DNA of 64,000 bases from Rheinheimera nanhaiensis E407-8 (GCF_000296695.1 NZ_BAFK01000008.1:1-64000); one strand, 5' to 3'. Counted from the first letter of the stretch, positions 46,063 to 55,726 are shown. The notes: generated from the letters alone by a model not told the origin. Numbers and translations: made by a program.

Positions 46063-48886
46063 GCAGCTGTATGGCCTGACTAAACTGGCGCTGTTAAATA
46101 CCGCCGGTTATGCCAAATGCGTCATTCCACTTGATCATGCCGCCTCGATATGTGCGCCGAATAATACCGGTAAAAGCTCGGTGATTAATGCGCTGCAGTT
46201 CCCGCTGATTAACGATTTACGTTTAACCGAGTGGGACGGCCACGACTTAGATGAAACACGTAAGTTTTACTTTGGCTCGGATCAAAGCTATATCCTGCTG
46301 GAAGCCAATCTGCCCGATGGCAAAGTAGTCATTGGCGTGGCGGGTCTGGGTAAAATTGCCGGCTACAAGTACCAGTATTTTTGCTATCAGGGCGCACTGG
46401 AGTTAGACCACTTTATCGCCGGCAACAGCATAGTGAAATACAACAAGCTCGACCATGTGCTGCGCGAGAAGGGCCTGGATCCGATAGAGCTGAAACCGTC
46501 CGAGCTGAACGCCATGCTCACCGGCGGTGCCACACCGTACGATAGTCGCATTAATCTGCGCATGATCCCGCTGAATAATGTCTCGGATGCGCCGGTGTAT
46601 AAAGATATTTTCCGTCGTATTCTGAATCTGCATAAGCTGACCGCGCAGGACGTGAAACGCTTATTACTGCCGGTATTTGCCCGCCATTTGGGTGACCCTA
46701 AAGTCGACTTTTACGCCGTTTGGCATGGTGCCTTTGAAAAGGTTAACCGCGACCGGCGCGAGCTAAAAGCACTGGAAAGCCAGCAAGAAGGCGTGACCGC
46801 ACTGGAGCATATGCTGGATGCGCGCGCAGTATACAAAGGTAAACTGGCCGCCTTTGCGCCTAAGCTCGATATCGCGTTAAACGACTATCAGCAGCACTTT
46901 GACGACCAAACCAGCGAGCTTAGCGTACAGCTGGAAGATTTACTCAGCGAAAAGCAGCAGTTAGAAGAGCGCCAGCGTTTATTTGTCGGCCAGATTAAAG
47001 ACTTGGGCAACCGTCAGCTTGAGCTTAGCCAGTGGTTTAACCAATACGATGCGCTGCATAGCCGCTTTGAACTCGCCAGCAGCGAGCAGCTGGCGACTAA
47101 CCTAGGTAATATCCGTAGTGACTACGAGCGCTTAAGCCACAGTTTACAGGGCGCCAGTAACGTTAATCTGGCCACTTTGCAGCACCAGCTAAGCCAAACG
47201 CAGAAACAGCATAAAAGCGCCAAACTGCAGCTGAAAAACCTCGAATACAACCTGTATTCAAGGCTGCGTGAAGATTTAAGCCTGCCGGAAGTACAGCACA
47301 TCACTAAGCTGTTAAACCCGGATCTGTTATCGCTATCTACCGCTAAAGGCGGCGAAGTCGAGATCACTGACGACAGTGCCTTTAGCAACCTGCTGGAGCA
47401 ACTGGCCGATTGTATTAAAGGCGGCAAAGCACATTTGCCGGGTGCCGTTATCGATTTAGCGCCACTGCACAGTGCGCCGGATATGACCAGCGCCGAAGAT
47501 AAGCTGCAAATTAAGCAACAAATAGATGCTTTAGAGCAAAGCCTGCATACACTGACGCAGCAGATTGAAGTAGCAGCCGATTTAGCCGGAAAAACCCGCG
47601 AAAAAGAGCGGCTGTATCAGGATATGTTACAAGCCGAGCAGGATGTAAAAGACTTCAGCCGTTACCAGCAAATGCAGCAGCTGCTGGATGATCAGCAGCA
47701 GTTACAGGCGGCGCTGGAAGAGGAAGAAGCCAGCGTACAAGGTCAGCTGGATGAGGTGCAGCATAAGCTGGCTAATCAGTCTGATCGGCGCAATTTGCTC
47801 AATAACAAACTGGAGCAGTTAAAGCGGCAAAAAGAGCGCATCGATCAGGAAAAACGCGAACGGCGCGACCACGAGCTGGAGCTGTACAGCGGCCGTGTTA
47901 CGCCTTATATGATTGATATAGTGCTGGATTTTGACAACTTAGCTGACAGTATCCGCAGTTTTAACAAAGACTGTCAGGAGCTGCGCCTAACTGAGATGAA
48001 TATCGCTAACACCTATCAGTTTATCTACAACGCCGGCATCACCAAGTTTGAAACCGAAAGTGATACTGAGCTGAAGTACCAGAAACTGATAGAGGCCTTC
48101 CATCATCTGGATAAAGAGCGCGAGGCGATAGAGCGCCGGGCCCGGGTAGCGCTGACCGAAGTGGCATCAACCTTAAAAGGTCTGCGTAACGACTTAAACC
48201 GGCTGCACCGCGAGCTGAACAGCTTTAACCGTGGTATCTGGCGCCAGCAAATCTCTAACTTAAAAGACTTTAAGATAGAGATAGTCGATCGCAAGTTGTT
48301 GGTCGGTCATATCGATACCATTTTAAGCACTTCAGAAGCCTACGAGCAGGGCGATACCTTTGATTTGCTGGCCGGTAATACCATGGCCGAGCGCGATATT
48401 AATGCCGCTCGTGATTATTTAGTGCAGGCAGCCAGTGAGAAAGGCGGCCTAACGCTGTCGGACTTATTCGATATCCGCTTTAAAGTGGTCAACCGCGCCG
48501 GTGAAGAAGAGTACTTCGACAAGATAGACTCGGCCGGCTCTAACGGTACCCGTATTACCATTAAGCTGCTGTGCGGCATGTTGTTTATCCGCCAGCTGCT
48601 GGCCGAGCGCGAGCGCGGTAAATACCGTATCCCGATTTATATCGACGAAGCGGCAGATATCGACCCGCATAACCAGCAGGCTATTATTGAAACTGCACTC
48701 AGCTTTGGCTTTGTGCCGATTTTCGCGTCGGTGAAACCGCAAACCAGCTGCCGTTATATCGTGCCTATCCGTACCGTCGCCGGCGGCGCACAAAACTGGG
48801 TCGATGAAAAAGACTGGATAATCTGCCAGCCGCTGCAGCAGGAACTGCAGCCGGACTCCGCAGAAACCGAAGCTGAACCAGCCTAA
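46055..48886 (+). CDS. MksB-like SMC ATPase
   Basis: 943 residues with the SMC plan. Walker A 'APNNTGKSS' is at 34-42; long Gln/Glu/Leu-rich coiled coils run at about 230-460 and 480-790; the signature region 'GSNGTRITIKLL' is near 827-840; Walker B 'IPIYIDEA' has Asp864 and Glu865. It is shorter than MukB (about 1490 residues) and close to Pseudomonas-type MksB. With MksF- and MksE-like partners it should form a DNA-loop-extruding condensin for chromosome organisation or foreign-DNA control. No JetD/MksG nuclease gene follows; the next gene is a membrane protein on the other strand. Confidence 0.75.
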   Translation: MSEQLYGLTKLALLNTAGYAKCVIPLDHAASICAPNNTGKSSVINALQFPLINDLRLTEWDGHDLDETRKFYFGSDQSYILLEANLPDGKVVIGVAGLGKIAGYKYQYFCYQGALELDHFIAGNSIVKYNKLDHVLREKGLDPIELKPSELNAMLTGGATPYDSRINLRMIPLNNVSDAPVYKDIFRRILNLHKLTAQDVKRLLLPVFARHLGDPKVDFYAVWHGAFEKVNRDRRELKALESQQEGVTALEHMLDARAVYKGKLAAFAPKLDIALNDYQQHFDDQTSELSVQLEDLLSEKQQLEERQRLFVGQIKDLGNRQLELSQWFNQYDALHSRFELASSEQLATNLGNIRSDYERLSHSLQGASNVNLATLQHQLSQTQKQHKSAKLQLKNLEYNLYSRLREDLSLPEVQHITKLLNPDLLSLSTAKGGEVEITDDSAFSNLLEQLADCIKGGKAHLPGAVIDLAPLHSAPDMTSAEDKLQIKQQIDALEQSLHTLTQQIEVAADLAGKTREKERLYQDMLQAEQDVKDFSRYQQMQQLLDDQQQLQAALEEEEASVQGQLDEVQHKLANQSDRRNLLNNKLEQLKRQKERIDQEKRERRDHELELYSGRVTPYMIDIVLDFDNLADSIRSFNKDCQELRLTEMNIANTYQFIYNAGITKFETESDTELKYQKLIEAFHHLDKEREAIERRARVALTEVASTLKGLRNDLNRLHRELNSFNRGIWRQQISNLKDFKIEIVDRKLLVGHIDTILSTSEAYEQGDTFDLLAGNTMAERDINAARDYLVQAASEKGGLTLSDLFDIRFKVVNRAGEEEYFDKIDSAGSNGTRITIKLLCGMLFIRQLLAERERGKYRIPIYIDEAADIDPHNQQAIIETALSFGFVPIFASVKPQTSCRYIVPIRTVAGGAQNWVDEKDWIICQPLQQELQPDSAETEAEPA

Positions 48887-48887
48887 A

Positions 48888-48916
48888 AGAACGCCGCGAA
48901 AGCGGCGTTTTCTTTA
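48888..48916. terminator. Bidirectional terminator after the SMC operon
   Basis: AACGCCGC-GAAA-GCGGCGTT (48890-48909) is a perfect 8-bp stem with a GNRA tetraloop. T-rich sequence follows on both strands, so it can serve the SMC operon and the convergent membrane-protein gene. Confidence 0.9.
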
Positions 48917-48927
48917 TATGTGATGTA

Positions 48928-49605
48928 TCAGGCTTTCGTGGCGCGCAGTAGGCTAATGCCTAGCCAGATAAACCAGATTAACTGGGTAATGCCAAACGCA
49001 TCTTTCAGATAAGGCAGGCTATGCATAACGGTTAGTATACCCAGTGCACCCACTACCAGCCCCAGCACGTGTAATCCTTTACCTAAACGGTGTTGTTGTA
49101 AGCCGCTGATGCTTAACAGCAATACCCACAAGCCGCCGGCCAGCTCAATGCCACCCCCTAAGGCTTCGGTCAGCATGTTGCGAGTGTTATAAAGCGCTAT
49201 TGCTTGCTGTGGATCAGTTTCCATTAAGCGAAATACCATCTGCAGGCCAATTAGCGCCACCATACCAGATGCCATCATCAGTACCAGCCAGACATTACCA
49301 AAGCGCTCCGCCAGCGCTGCCACTGCTGATGAGGTGTTAGCGAACACCCGTTGTAACGCCTGTAGCACTATCGCCAGCAGCACACCAAACAACAGGTAGC
49401 CAATACCATAGCCGCTGGCTACCAGCAGATGGTGCTGCTGCACATACTGGATTTTACCAGCAGTATCCAGCCCTTGCGGCATCGACAACATGGCAAAGAA
49501 AATAACCGCGATGGCAACATAGCAAAGTGCCATACCAATAGCAGCAAGGCCTCCGAAGCGTAAAAGTGCTGTGTTGTTTGATATGGGGTTTGTCATCAGT
49601 TGCAT
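48928..49605 (-). CDS. DUF4386-like membrane protein
   Basis: 225 residues and six predicted helices, starting with 'RFGGLAAIGMALCYVAIAVIFFAML' (in outline, about 16-40). The pattern matches the DUF4386 group of uncharacterised inner-membrane proteins. ATG 49605 and ATG 49596 are both possible and neither has a good ribosome site. It is not related to the SMC operon despite being adjacent. Confidence 0.6.
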   Translation of the reverse strand: MQLMTNPISNNTALLRFGGLAAIGMALCYVAIAVIFFAMLSMPQGLDTAGKIQYVQQHHLLVASGYGIGYLLFGVLLAIVLQALQRVFANTSSAVAALAERFGNVWLVLMMASGMVALIGLQMVFRLMETDPQQAIALYNTRNMLTEALGGGIELAGGLWVLLLSISGLQQHRLGKGLHVLGLVVGALGILTVMHSLPYLKDAFGITQLIWFIWLGISLLRATKA

Positions 49606-49669
49606 CTACGGTTTTGAAAATTGGCTATAGCATAGCCTGAAGCGTATGTGTGGGGTATGTCGATTTGTA

Positions 49670-50221
49670 TCAGGGTGTGTTTATCCGCGCCAGCACCGTA
49701 GCCGGTTGTGTCAACGGTAAGGCGAGAATAGCGGCTTCGCCTGAGCGCGGGAAAATACCGGTAAGGGCAGTAAAGTTAACCTGATGGGTAACCAGTACTG
49801 TCGGTTGTGCCGTCTGAGCAATGGCAAATTGCTGCATTAACGCTTGTGTTTGTTTGTCGCCATCGCCACGGCCGGCAAAAAATGAATTAAGCACCGGCAA
49901 AGGCGTGGGTGTTGTCAAATCCATCAGTCGGGCGGTATCCAAACAGCGGCACCACTGGCTGCTATAAACAGTGATTTCACCATTATGCTGCTGGCGCAGC
50001 AGCTTGCCCCAGCGTTTTGCCTGCTGCTGGCCTTCGTTATTTAAATTACGCTGGGTACTGCAATCTTCCAACACAAAACCGGCCGGATCGCCGCTGCCGG
50101 GCGCTAAGGTATGACGCATGAGCAGCAGCGCTTTACCCTCACGCCAGGCCTGCCAGGCGTTATCGGCCTGCGCCGGCAGCGTGACAAACAGCAGTATCAG
50201 TAACACTAAGCAAAGTTTCAT
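49670..50221 (-). CDS. Histidine phosphatase family protein (exported)
   Basis: 183 residues from ATG 50221, giving signal peptide 'LILLFVTLPAQA'. The phosphatase signature is 'LLMRHTLAPGSGD' (RHT with nucleophilic His). 'YSSQWCRCLDTARLM' and the second His in 'VLVTHQVNFTAL' complete the branch-1-like active site. It probably dephosphorylates a small molecule in the periplasm; the substrate is unknown. It is downstream of the acyltransferase gene on the same strand (54 bp). Confidence 0.82.
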   Translation of the reverse strand: MKLCLVLLILLFVTLPAQADNAWQAWREGKALLLMRHTLAPGSGDPAGFVLEDCSTQRNLNNEGQQQAKRWGKLLRQQHNGEITVYSSQWCRCLDTARLMDLTTPTPLPVLNSFFAGRGDGDKQTQALMQQFAIAQTAQPTVLVTHQVNFTALTGIFPRSGEAAILALPLTQPATVLARINTP

Positions 50222-50275
50222 ATCAGCCTGATGCAAACCCGAGTATTGCTTTTACGCAGCAAAGCGGCGATAGGT

Positions 50276-51496
50276 TTAGTGCTTATCCCCCAGAGCTTCC
50301 TGGCGGGGGTTAAATACTGGTAGCGTTACCTTTAAACCAAATAGCCAGCGGCTAAGCCAGAAGCGTTTGATAAGCTCATAACCGGCCCAGCAGCCGGCGC
50401 AGGTCAGCACAATAAGTAATACCGCTTCAATCGCCACCGGTAATGCCAGCGGCTTTAGCCAGACGGCAAATACAATAATCAGGGTTTGGTGCAGCATATA
50501 CCAGGGCAGAATGGCGTTGTTGGCGTAGTGCAACAAGCGGCCGTCTTTATCCAGCGTATTAGTGCGCCGGTTCAGGTAGCGGCCGGCATAGCCGATTAGC
50601 GCCAGGATCCAGCCCCAGTGGTTTAGCGCCAGCACCATGCCAACCAGCAAGCGGCCGCTGACTGACTCGCCAAAGCTGGCCGGGATACTGTCGAACAGGC
50701 CGTTGCGATCGGCAATAATCAGGCTGTAGCAAAGTAGCGCTGTCAGCAGAAACCAGCGCCGCTGCACTATCACTTTTTGCCACCAATTGCCTTGTAGCGC
50801 AAACAGGTAACCGGCAATAAAGACCGCGAAATATTTGGCATGGTTATACCAGTCGTCCACTAAAGCATGGCTGGACGGATAAGCCTGGCGCAGAAAATAC
50901 CAGGCACAGATAAGGCTGGCCATTGCCAGTAGCAGCGCAATACGGCCCGGCAGCGCTTGCAGGCGGCTTGCCAGCGCATTAAGTAACGGTGCAGCAATCA
51001 GCACCAAGATGCTATAGCACCATAGATAGGGCAAAAACCACAGATGGTTCCAGGTTAACAGGCCAATAGGACTGTGATGCTCAACCAGCAAGTCTGTATT
51101 AGGGTTGATATATTGCCACCAGAAATTAAGGTACCCGGGCGCGATCAGCTGTTGTGATAAGGCTTCATAATAAACCTGCGGCACCACCACGATAAACATG
51201 CCGCACAGTAACGGGATCAGTATACGGTTGCTGCGCAGGCTAAACAGCTTGAGCTTAGAGCTGTGTCGCTGCGCCAATGCCAGCGCCATAGCGCTGATAA
51301 AAAACAGTAGCGACATGCGCCACTGGTTAGTCAGGATCATCACATTTTGCAGCACGACACTGGTGGTATCACTTTTAATATGCCAGCCCCAGTCAGCGAC
51401 ATAATACATGCCAATGTGATACAAAATCAGCAGGCCAAAGGCCAGGCTGCGTAGCCAGTCTACATCGTAGCGGCGGGTGTCTGTGGTGGTTGTCAT
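50276..51496 (-). CDS. Acyltransferase 3 family membrane protein
   Basis: 406 residues from ATG 51496, supported by GGAGC 6 nt upstream; an upstream in-frame ATG is unsupported. About ten membrane helices. The N-terminal 'YDVDWLRSLAFGLLILYHIGMYY' region carries the conserved Arg and catalytic His of acyltransferase-3 (OafA/OpgC-type) proteins; 'NHLWFLPYLW' and 'PWYMLHQTLIIV' are also typical. It transfers acyl groups to a glycan or other envelope acceptor, which is not identifiable here. Confidence 0.85.
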   Translation of the reverse strand: MTTTTDTRRYDVDWLRSLAFGLLILYHIGMYYVADWGWHIKSDTTSVVLQNVMILTNQWRMSLLFFISAMALALAQRHSSKLKLFSLRSNRILIPLLCGMFIVVVPQVYYEALSQQLIAPGYLNFWWQYINPNTDLLVEHHSPIGLLTWNHLWFLPYLWCYSILVLIAAPLLNALASRLQALPGRIALLLAMASLICAWYFLRQAYPSSHALVDDWYNHAKYFAVFIAGYLFALQGNWWQKVIVQRRWFLLTALLCYSLIIADRNGLFDSIPASFGESVSGRLLVGMVLALNHWGWILALIGYAGRYLNRRTNTLDKDGRLLHYANNAILPWYMLHQTLIIVFAVWLKPLALPVAIEAVLLIVLTCAGCWAGYELIKRFWLSRWLFGLKVTLPVFNPRQEALGDKH

Positions 51497-51601
51497 GTTA
51501 AAGCTCCGTGGTTGCAGTTGCGTTATAGTGCCCGCCTGCACTAGCATGCAACACAGACAAATGGCGCAGCGGCGGGCTTTAGGGATAACAGGTGGCTGAG
51601 A

Positions 51602-52495
51602 GTGACAAGCGGTAAGACAAAAAGTGTGTTTGAACGGTTTGACCGGCGGCCAGTGTTATACAGCTACCTGTTGCTGATGCTGTATTTTTTTATTAATGCC
51701 GCCATAAACGCCAGTTCGGTCTGGATGGAACACAGCCGCGATCCGGCCAACAGCTTATCGCTGTGGGAGCCAATAGTGTGGGAATACAGCAGTGCTATCA
51801 GCACTTTGTTGCTTTGCCCGTTGCTGTTTTACTGGTTTAACCGTTACCCGTTGCAACTGACGAATGTAAAACGGCAATTGCTGGCACACCTGCTTGGTAC
51901 TCTGGTGTTCTCAGTGCTGCATGTCAGTATCATGGTGGCGCTGCGCGAGCTGGTGTATTACTGGCAAGGTGGCAACTATCAGTTTGGCCCACTGTTGCGC
52001 GAGTTTTTCTACGAATATCGTAAAGATGCCTGGGGCTACATTTGGTTTTTACTGAGTTATCAGTTGATCATGTTTGGCTACAGCCGGCTAAAAGGTGAGG
52101 CGCATCAGCTTGATTTAGCTGAAGATACTGCAGAAGCCAGCGCTTTGCAGAAAAGCCCGAAAGCACCGGAGCATTTTCTGGTAAAGAAACTCGACAAAGA
52201 GTTTTTGATCCGCACTGATGAGATTGAATGGCTGGAAGCCAGTGGCAATTACGTTAACCTGCACAGCAAAGGCCGAATTTATCCGCTTAGGGCCACGCTG
52301 AGCAGCACCCTGGACTTGCTAAGCAGTAAAGGTTTTAGCCGGATACATCGTAGCCTGGCGGTTAACCATAATGCTATTGACAGTATTAGCTACGATAGCA
52401 GTGGTGATGGCGATATTTTGCTCAAATGTGGTAAGCAACTGGCGCTGTCACGGCGTTATAAAGAGGCATTCAGAGCAACGTTGCAGCCAGACTAA
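51602..52495 (+). CDS. Membrane-bound LytTR-type transcription regulator
   Basis: 297 residues from GTG 51602. Four membrane helices occupy about 18-160 ('YSYLLLMLYFFINAAINAS', 'LLLCPLLFYWF', 'HLLGTLVFSVLHVSIMV', 'WGYIWFLLSYQLIMFGY'). The C-terminal 100 residues are a LytTR DNA-binding domain ('IRTDEIEWLEASGNYVNLH', 'FSRIHRSLAVNHNAI', 'LSRRYKEAF'). It has no kinase or receiver domain, so it is probably a one-component regulator that senses at the membrane. It is divergent from the acyltransferase and convergent with the repeat protein, both plausible targets. Confidence 0.85.
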   Translation: MTSGKTKSVFERFDRRPVLYSYLLLMLYFFINAAINASSVWMEHSRDPANSLSLWEPIVWEYSSAISTLLLCPLLFYWFNRYPLQLTNVKRQLLAHLLGTLVFSVLHVSIMVALRELVYYWQGGNYQFGPLLREFFYEYRKDAWGYIWFLLSYQLIMFGYSRLKGEAHQLDLAEDTAEASALQKSPKAPEHFLVKKLDKEFLIRTDEIEWLEASGNYVNLHSKGRIYPLRATLSSTLDLLSSKGFSRIHRSLAVNHNAIDSISYDSSGDGDILLKCGKQLALSRRYKEAFRATLQPD

Positions 52496-52513
52496 GTAAA
52501 GTTGTCTGGCTGC
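52483..52513. repeat. Inverted repeat between convergent genes
   Basis: GCAGCCAGAC / GTCTGGCTGC (52483-52492 and 52504-52513) is a perfect 10-bp stem spanning the LytTR stop codon. It has no T-tract on either strand; it may still block convergent transcription. Confidence 0.5.
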
Positions 52514-52523
52514 GGCTGGCGGC

Positions 52524-53180
52524 TTAACGGCCGTCGTTAATGTCGTACACCACTTTGTCCTGCATGGCGGGGTTATTGATCTGCAGCTCAACGTCCTGTT
52601 GCAGAATTATACGGCCTTCTACTACTGCATCGGCAGCGATATACAGTGTTGGTTTGTTGGTATTCGTCCAGCCGAAAAAGGTTTTTTTCTTGCCGCGTGG
52701 CTTATACACCAGATCACCTTTTACCACCGTATTACCGGTCAGTTTAATATCGCCATTTACGGTACTGACATCTTTCGCCACTTCGCTGTGGTCCAACACG
52801 ATGTCGCCGTTAACACTGTCGACATGGCCGGCAATCACAGCATGAGTGCCCGGCAGAATTTTACCGTTTACGGTTTCCAGGTTGCCGGCCACCTTCAGGC
52901 CGCTGCCACTTTCAATACTGCCATTTACGGTAGAGGCACTGTTAACACTAACGTTGTCACGCAGGTCAATACTGCCATTTACTACTGACACATCCCCGGC
53001 ACTGCTGTTACTGGCCATTTGCACGCTGCCATTTACCAGCGATATGTCGCCGTAGTGCTGGTTGCTGCCGACGACGGCAGAGCCCATTACCTTGTCAATG
53101 TTGGTCTGAGCCGCCAGCTGAGTGCTGGCAACGAGGGATGCCACGATCAGAGTGGTGGCGGCTAATGTAATTAAACGCAT
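52524..53180 (-). CDS. Exported repeat protein with VNG motifs (probable beta-solenoid)
   Basis: 218 residues with a signal peptide ending 'STQLAAQ'. Six 'VNG' motifs (VNGSV, VNGSI twice, VNGKI, VNGDI twice) recur about every 17-22 residues between residues 48 and 150. Each is followed by short Gly/Asp/Val strands, as in a right-handed beta-helix or bactofilin-like stack. A basic segment 'KPRGKKK' precedes the C-terminal strand region. The corresponding DNA shows a degenerate repeated CCATTTAC element. No enzyme signature; possibly an envelope scaffold. Confidence 0.6.
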   Translation of the reverse strand: MRLITLAATTLIVASLVASTQLAAQTNIDKVMGSAVVGSNQHYGDISLVNGSVQMASNSSAGDVSVVNGSIDLRDNVSVNSASTVNGSIESGSGLKVAGNLETVNGKILPGTHAVIAGHVDSVNGDIVLDHSEVAKDVSTVNGDIKLTGNTVVKGDLVYKPRGKKKTFFGWTNTNKPTLYIAADAVVEGRIILQQDVELQINNPAMQDKVVYDINDGR

Positions 53181-53448
53181 GATGAAGTCCTTGTTGTATT
53201 TGAGTTAAACGCTATCGGTCAACTATCAGCAAGCTGCTTGCCAATTTTATCATGCTGATAAATAACGTTATTTTTATTCTGGCGTTGCTTGGCATGTGCG
53301 ATTTTCACGAAAAGGTGGCGAAAACCGCTAACGTTGGTGGGAATGCATTGCATTAGCAAAGGGTAATTTGCCGCAAAAGTGTGCATTAGGTGTACGTATC
53401 CGGTATCTTGGGCTAAAAATAATAAAAGCCTTTAAGGTACCTGTGGTT

Positions 53449-55509
53449 ATGCGTTTTTGGTTATCCCTGTGTTGTCAGCTGTACCTCACCCTGTTGTTGC
53501 TACCGGCCTTGCCAGTGTTGGCAGCATTACCGGTTGACGCCCAGCTGGAGCAAGCACTGGATAAGTATATTCTGCTGTCGATAGACGATGTTGCCGCTGC
53601 CGAGCAGCAATTGCTTGAGCTGGAGCAGCAACATGCGCATAACCCCGCTATTGCCAGCCGGGTGCGGCTGCTCAGTTATCTGGTTAACTACCAGTTTTAC
53701 CAACAGGATCCCGAGCGGCTGGAGCAGCGCCTTAGCCAGTTACTGGCCCAGGCCGAGCTGACAGAAGATGCCGATACGCTGGCAGAAATCTACGCCACTG
53801 AGCTGGAGATCCGGCTGTATCAGACTAAGTTAAATGAGGCTTTTCTTAATATTGACCGGGCGACCCAAGCCGTTAGCCGCGCGCTGACACCACGGGTACG
53901 TTACTACGCCAATAACGTCCTGGGCCGGTTGTATAAAGCCGATCAGCAATTTGAAAAAGCGCTGCAACATTTTATCGACGCGCTGGATGCGGTAAGCGAA
54001 ACCGATGATGCTTTCACATTGCGCCGGCGGGCCTTTTTAAACTACAACATAGCCCATGTGCACACTGAGCTGAGAAACTGGACACAGGCCCGCACTCTGA
54101 CCGAGCAAAATATCGCCGAGGCGAAAAAGTATGGCCATGATGGCTTTTTACCGGAGCTGTATTTGCTGCTGGGCTATATCGTCGGCTCAGAAAAAGATTA
54201 TCCGCGTGCGGTGCAAATTAATCAGCAAGGCCTGGCAGCGGCAAATGCGGTGGGGCATGACAGCACTGCACTTATTTTCGAGAATAACCTCGGTGCCACC
54301 TATATCCAGATGGCGCAGTATGCTGAGGCCAAAACCATCTTACAGCAGGCACTTAAGCGGGCAGAGCAGCTACAAGACGAGCACAGCAAGCAGTTAATCT
54401 TGCAAAATCTGGGCTTTATCCGTGTGATGCAAGGTGAGCATGACGAGGGCATAGCGCAGATGGAAAGCACTATGCGCTATTTAAGCCAGCATTCTGCCAA
54501 AACGGAATATGAACCCTATTATGAATGGCTGGCCAAGGCGTATGCTGCAGCCGGACGTTATAAAGAGCAAGCCGACACCTTGTTGGAGCAAATGGCCTTG
54601 CAGGAGGATATCCGCAAAGCCGACAGCGAAAGCCGGCTGGCCGCACTGCACGACAGGTATGACTCTAAAGCCAAAGCGCAGCAGATCACTATACTGGAGC
54701 AGGAAAACGCGCTGCATGCCCAGTTGCTGGAAAACCAGCGGTTGCATCAACAACTCGTTTGGTTAGTTGCCATTATTGTTGCCTTTGCCGCTGTTATGGT
54801 ATTCCAGCTATACCGTAAGGTGCGCCGCTCTAATAAAAAGCTTCACGAAACCAATAAGCTGCTGGCGTATCAGTCACAACGCGATGTACTCACCGGGCTG
54901 TATAACCGCCGTGCACTGCAGGAGTATTTACAAAAGCGGGCGTTAAAGCGGCGCGATGGCGATATTGTCAGCAGTAGCATTACCGGCTTTTTATTGCTGG
55001 ATATCGACTTCTTTAAAAAGGTAAACGACAGCTATGGCCATGCTGCCGGCGATGCTGTGCTACAAAGTGTGGCGCAGCGGCTGCAAGATAGCTGTCGCGA
55101 CAAAGATATGGTGGTGCGTTGGGGCGGTGAAGAAATGTTGCTGGTATTGGATAATATCGACCCGGCCCATGTTGGCAGCTTTGTACAACGGGTGTTAAAT
55201 ATTATTGGTGAACAGCCGGTGACCTTTGACAACCAACAGATCGCAGTAACAGTTAGTGGTGGTTTTATTCACTTGCCGTTTGCCGGTATCAGCGAGGCTG
55301 AGCTGGACTGGGAAAAGGTACTGCAAATTGCCGATATGGCGCTGTATTTAAGTAAAACTAACGGCCGCAACCAGGTGTGTATGCTCGAGGGGCTAAATGC
55401 CCGCTTTAGCGAGGTAGAGTCGCAGCTTTACAGCGATCTGGCCGGCGCTATCCGTGCTGGACAGGTGCAGGTGGCAACGATAAATGGGCCGGGTGGTAAT
55501 GTTAGCTAA
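53449..55509 (+). CDS. Exported TPR - diguanylate cyclase (GGDEF) protein
   Basis: 686 residues from ATG 53449 (AAGG upstream), which gives a signal peptide ending 'PVLAALP'. The frame is open further upstream without support. TPR-like helices fill about 30-400 (for example 'NNLGATYIQMAQYAEAKTIL'), then a coiled coil, one membrane helix ('LVWLVAIIVAFAAVMVFQLY', about 445-465) and a cytoplasmic GGDEF domain ('RDVLTGLYNRRAL', 'LLDIDFFKKVNDSYGHAAGD'). The active-site loop reads RWGGEEM, with Met where Phe is usual; GGEE itself is intact, so cyclase activity is likely. Confidence 0.85.
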   Translation: MRFWLSLCCQLYLTLLLLPALPVLAALPVDAQLEQALDKYILLSIDDVAAAEQQLLELEQQHAHNPAIASRVRLLSYLVNYQFYQQDPERLEQRLSQLLAQAELTEDADTLAEIYATELEIRLYQTKLNEAFLNIDRATQAVSRALTPRVRYYANNVLGRLYKADQQFEKALQHFIDALDAVSETDDAFTLRRRAFLNYNIAHVHTELRNWTQARTLTEQNIAEAKKYGHDGFLPELYLLLGYIVGSEKDYPRAVQINQQGLAAANAVGHDSTALIFENNLGATYIQMAQYAEAKTILQQALKRAEQLQDEHSKQLILQNLGFIRVMQGEHDEGIAQMESTMRYLSQHSAKTEYEPYYEWLAKAYAAAGRYKEQADTLLEQMALQEDIRKADSESRLAALHDRYDSKAKAQQITILEQENALHAQLLENQRLHQQLVWLVAIIVAFAAVMVFQLYRKVRRSNKKLHETNKLLAYQSQRDVLTGLYNRRALQEYLQKRALKRRDGDIVSSSITGFLLLDIDFFKKVNDSYGHAAGDAVLQSVAQRLQDSCRDKDMVVRWGGEEMLLVLDNIDPAHVGSFVQRVLNIIGEQPVTFDNQQIAVTVSGGFIHLPFAGISEAELDWEKVLQIADMALYLSKTNGRNQVCMLEGLNARFSEVESQLYSDLAGAIRAGQVQVATINGPGGNVS

Positions 55510-55512
55510 CCG

Positions 55513-55684
55513 TTTTACTGACTAACCACCAACCCATACCCGGTTGGCTTATAGCCCAAACTCCACTCGCGCTTGCCGCTGACAAAAGGATTATCGTGGC
55601 CCATATGCTGGCTTATGCGCTGGTCAAGCTCGAGCTCTAGCGATGTCTCCGGGTCTTGCTTATGTCAGGCAATAAACAACTTTT
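55513..55684 (-). pseudogene. Endonuclease I 3'-end remnant 1
   Basis: About 170 bp matching the 3' end of the intact endonuclease I gene at 57924 onward, in the same orientation, with no insertions or deletions and about 19 differences by hand count. The frame is kept to the same stop codon (55515-55517), ending '...GYGLVVSQ', but one Trp codon is TGA (complement of 55665-55667). Similarity begins exactly at the stop codon and ends near 55684. There is no 5' part, so it cannot be a functional gene. Confidence 0.9.
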
Positions 55685-55726
55685 GACCACGATATTTAGC
55701 TAATTGCAAACATCTTATCAGACTTG

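Noticed and set aside
44235-49605. Complete Wadjet defence system
   Set aside because: No JetD/MksG gene follows; the next gene is a convergent DUF4386-like membrane protein.
52599-53055. Plus-strand ORFs opposite the VNG-repeat gene
   Set aside because: They are mirror frames of the repeat gene; the minus-strand frame has a signal peptide and regular repeats, and they do not.
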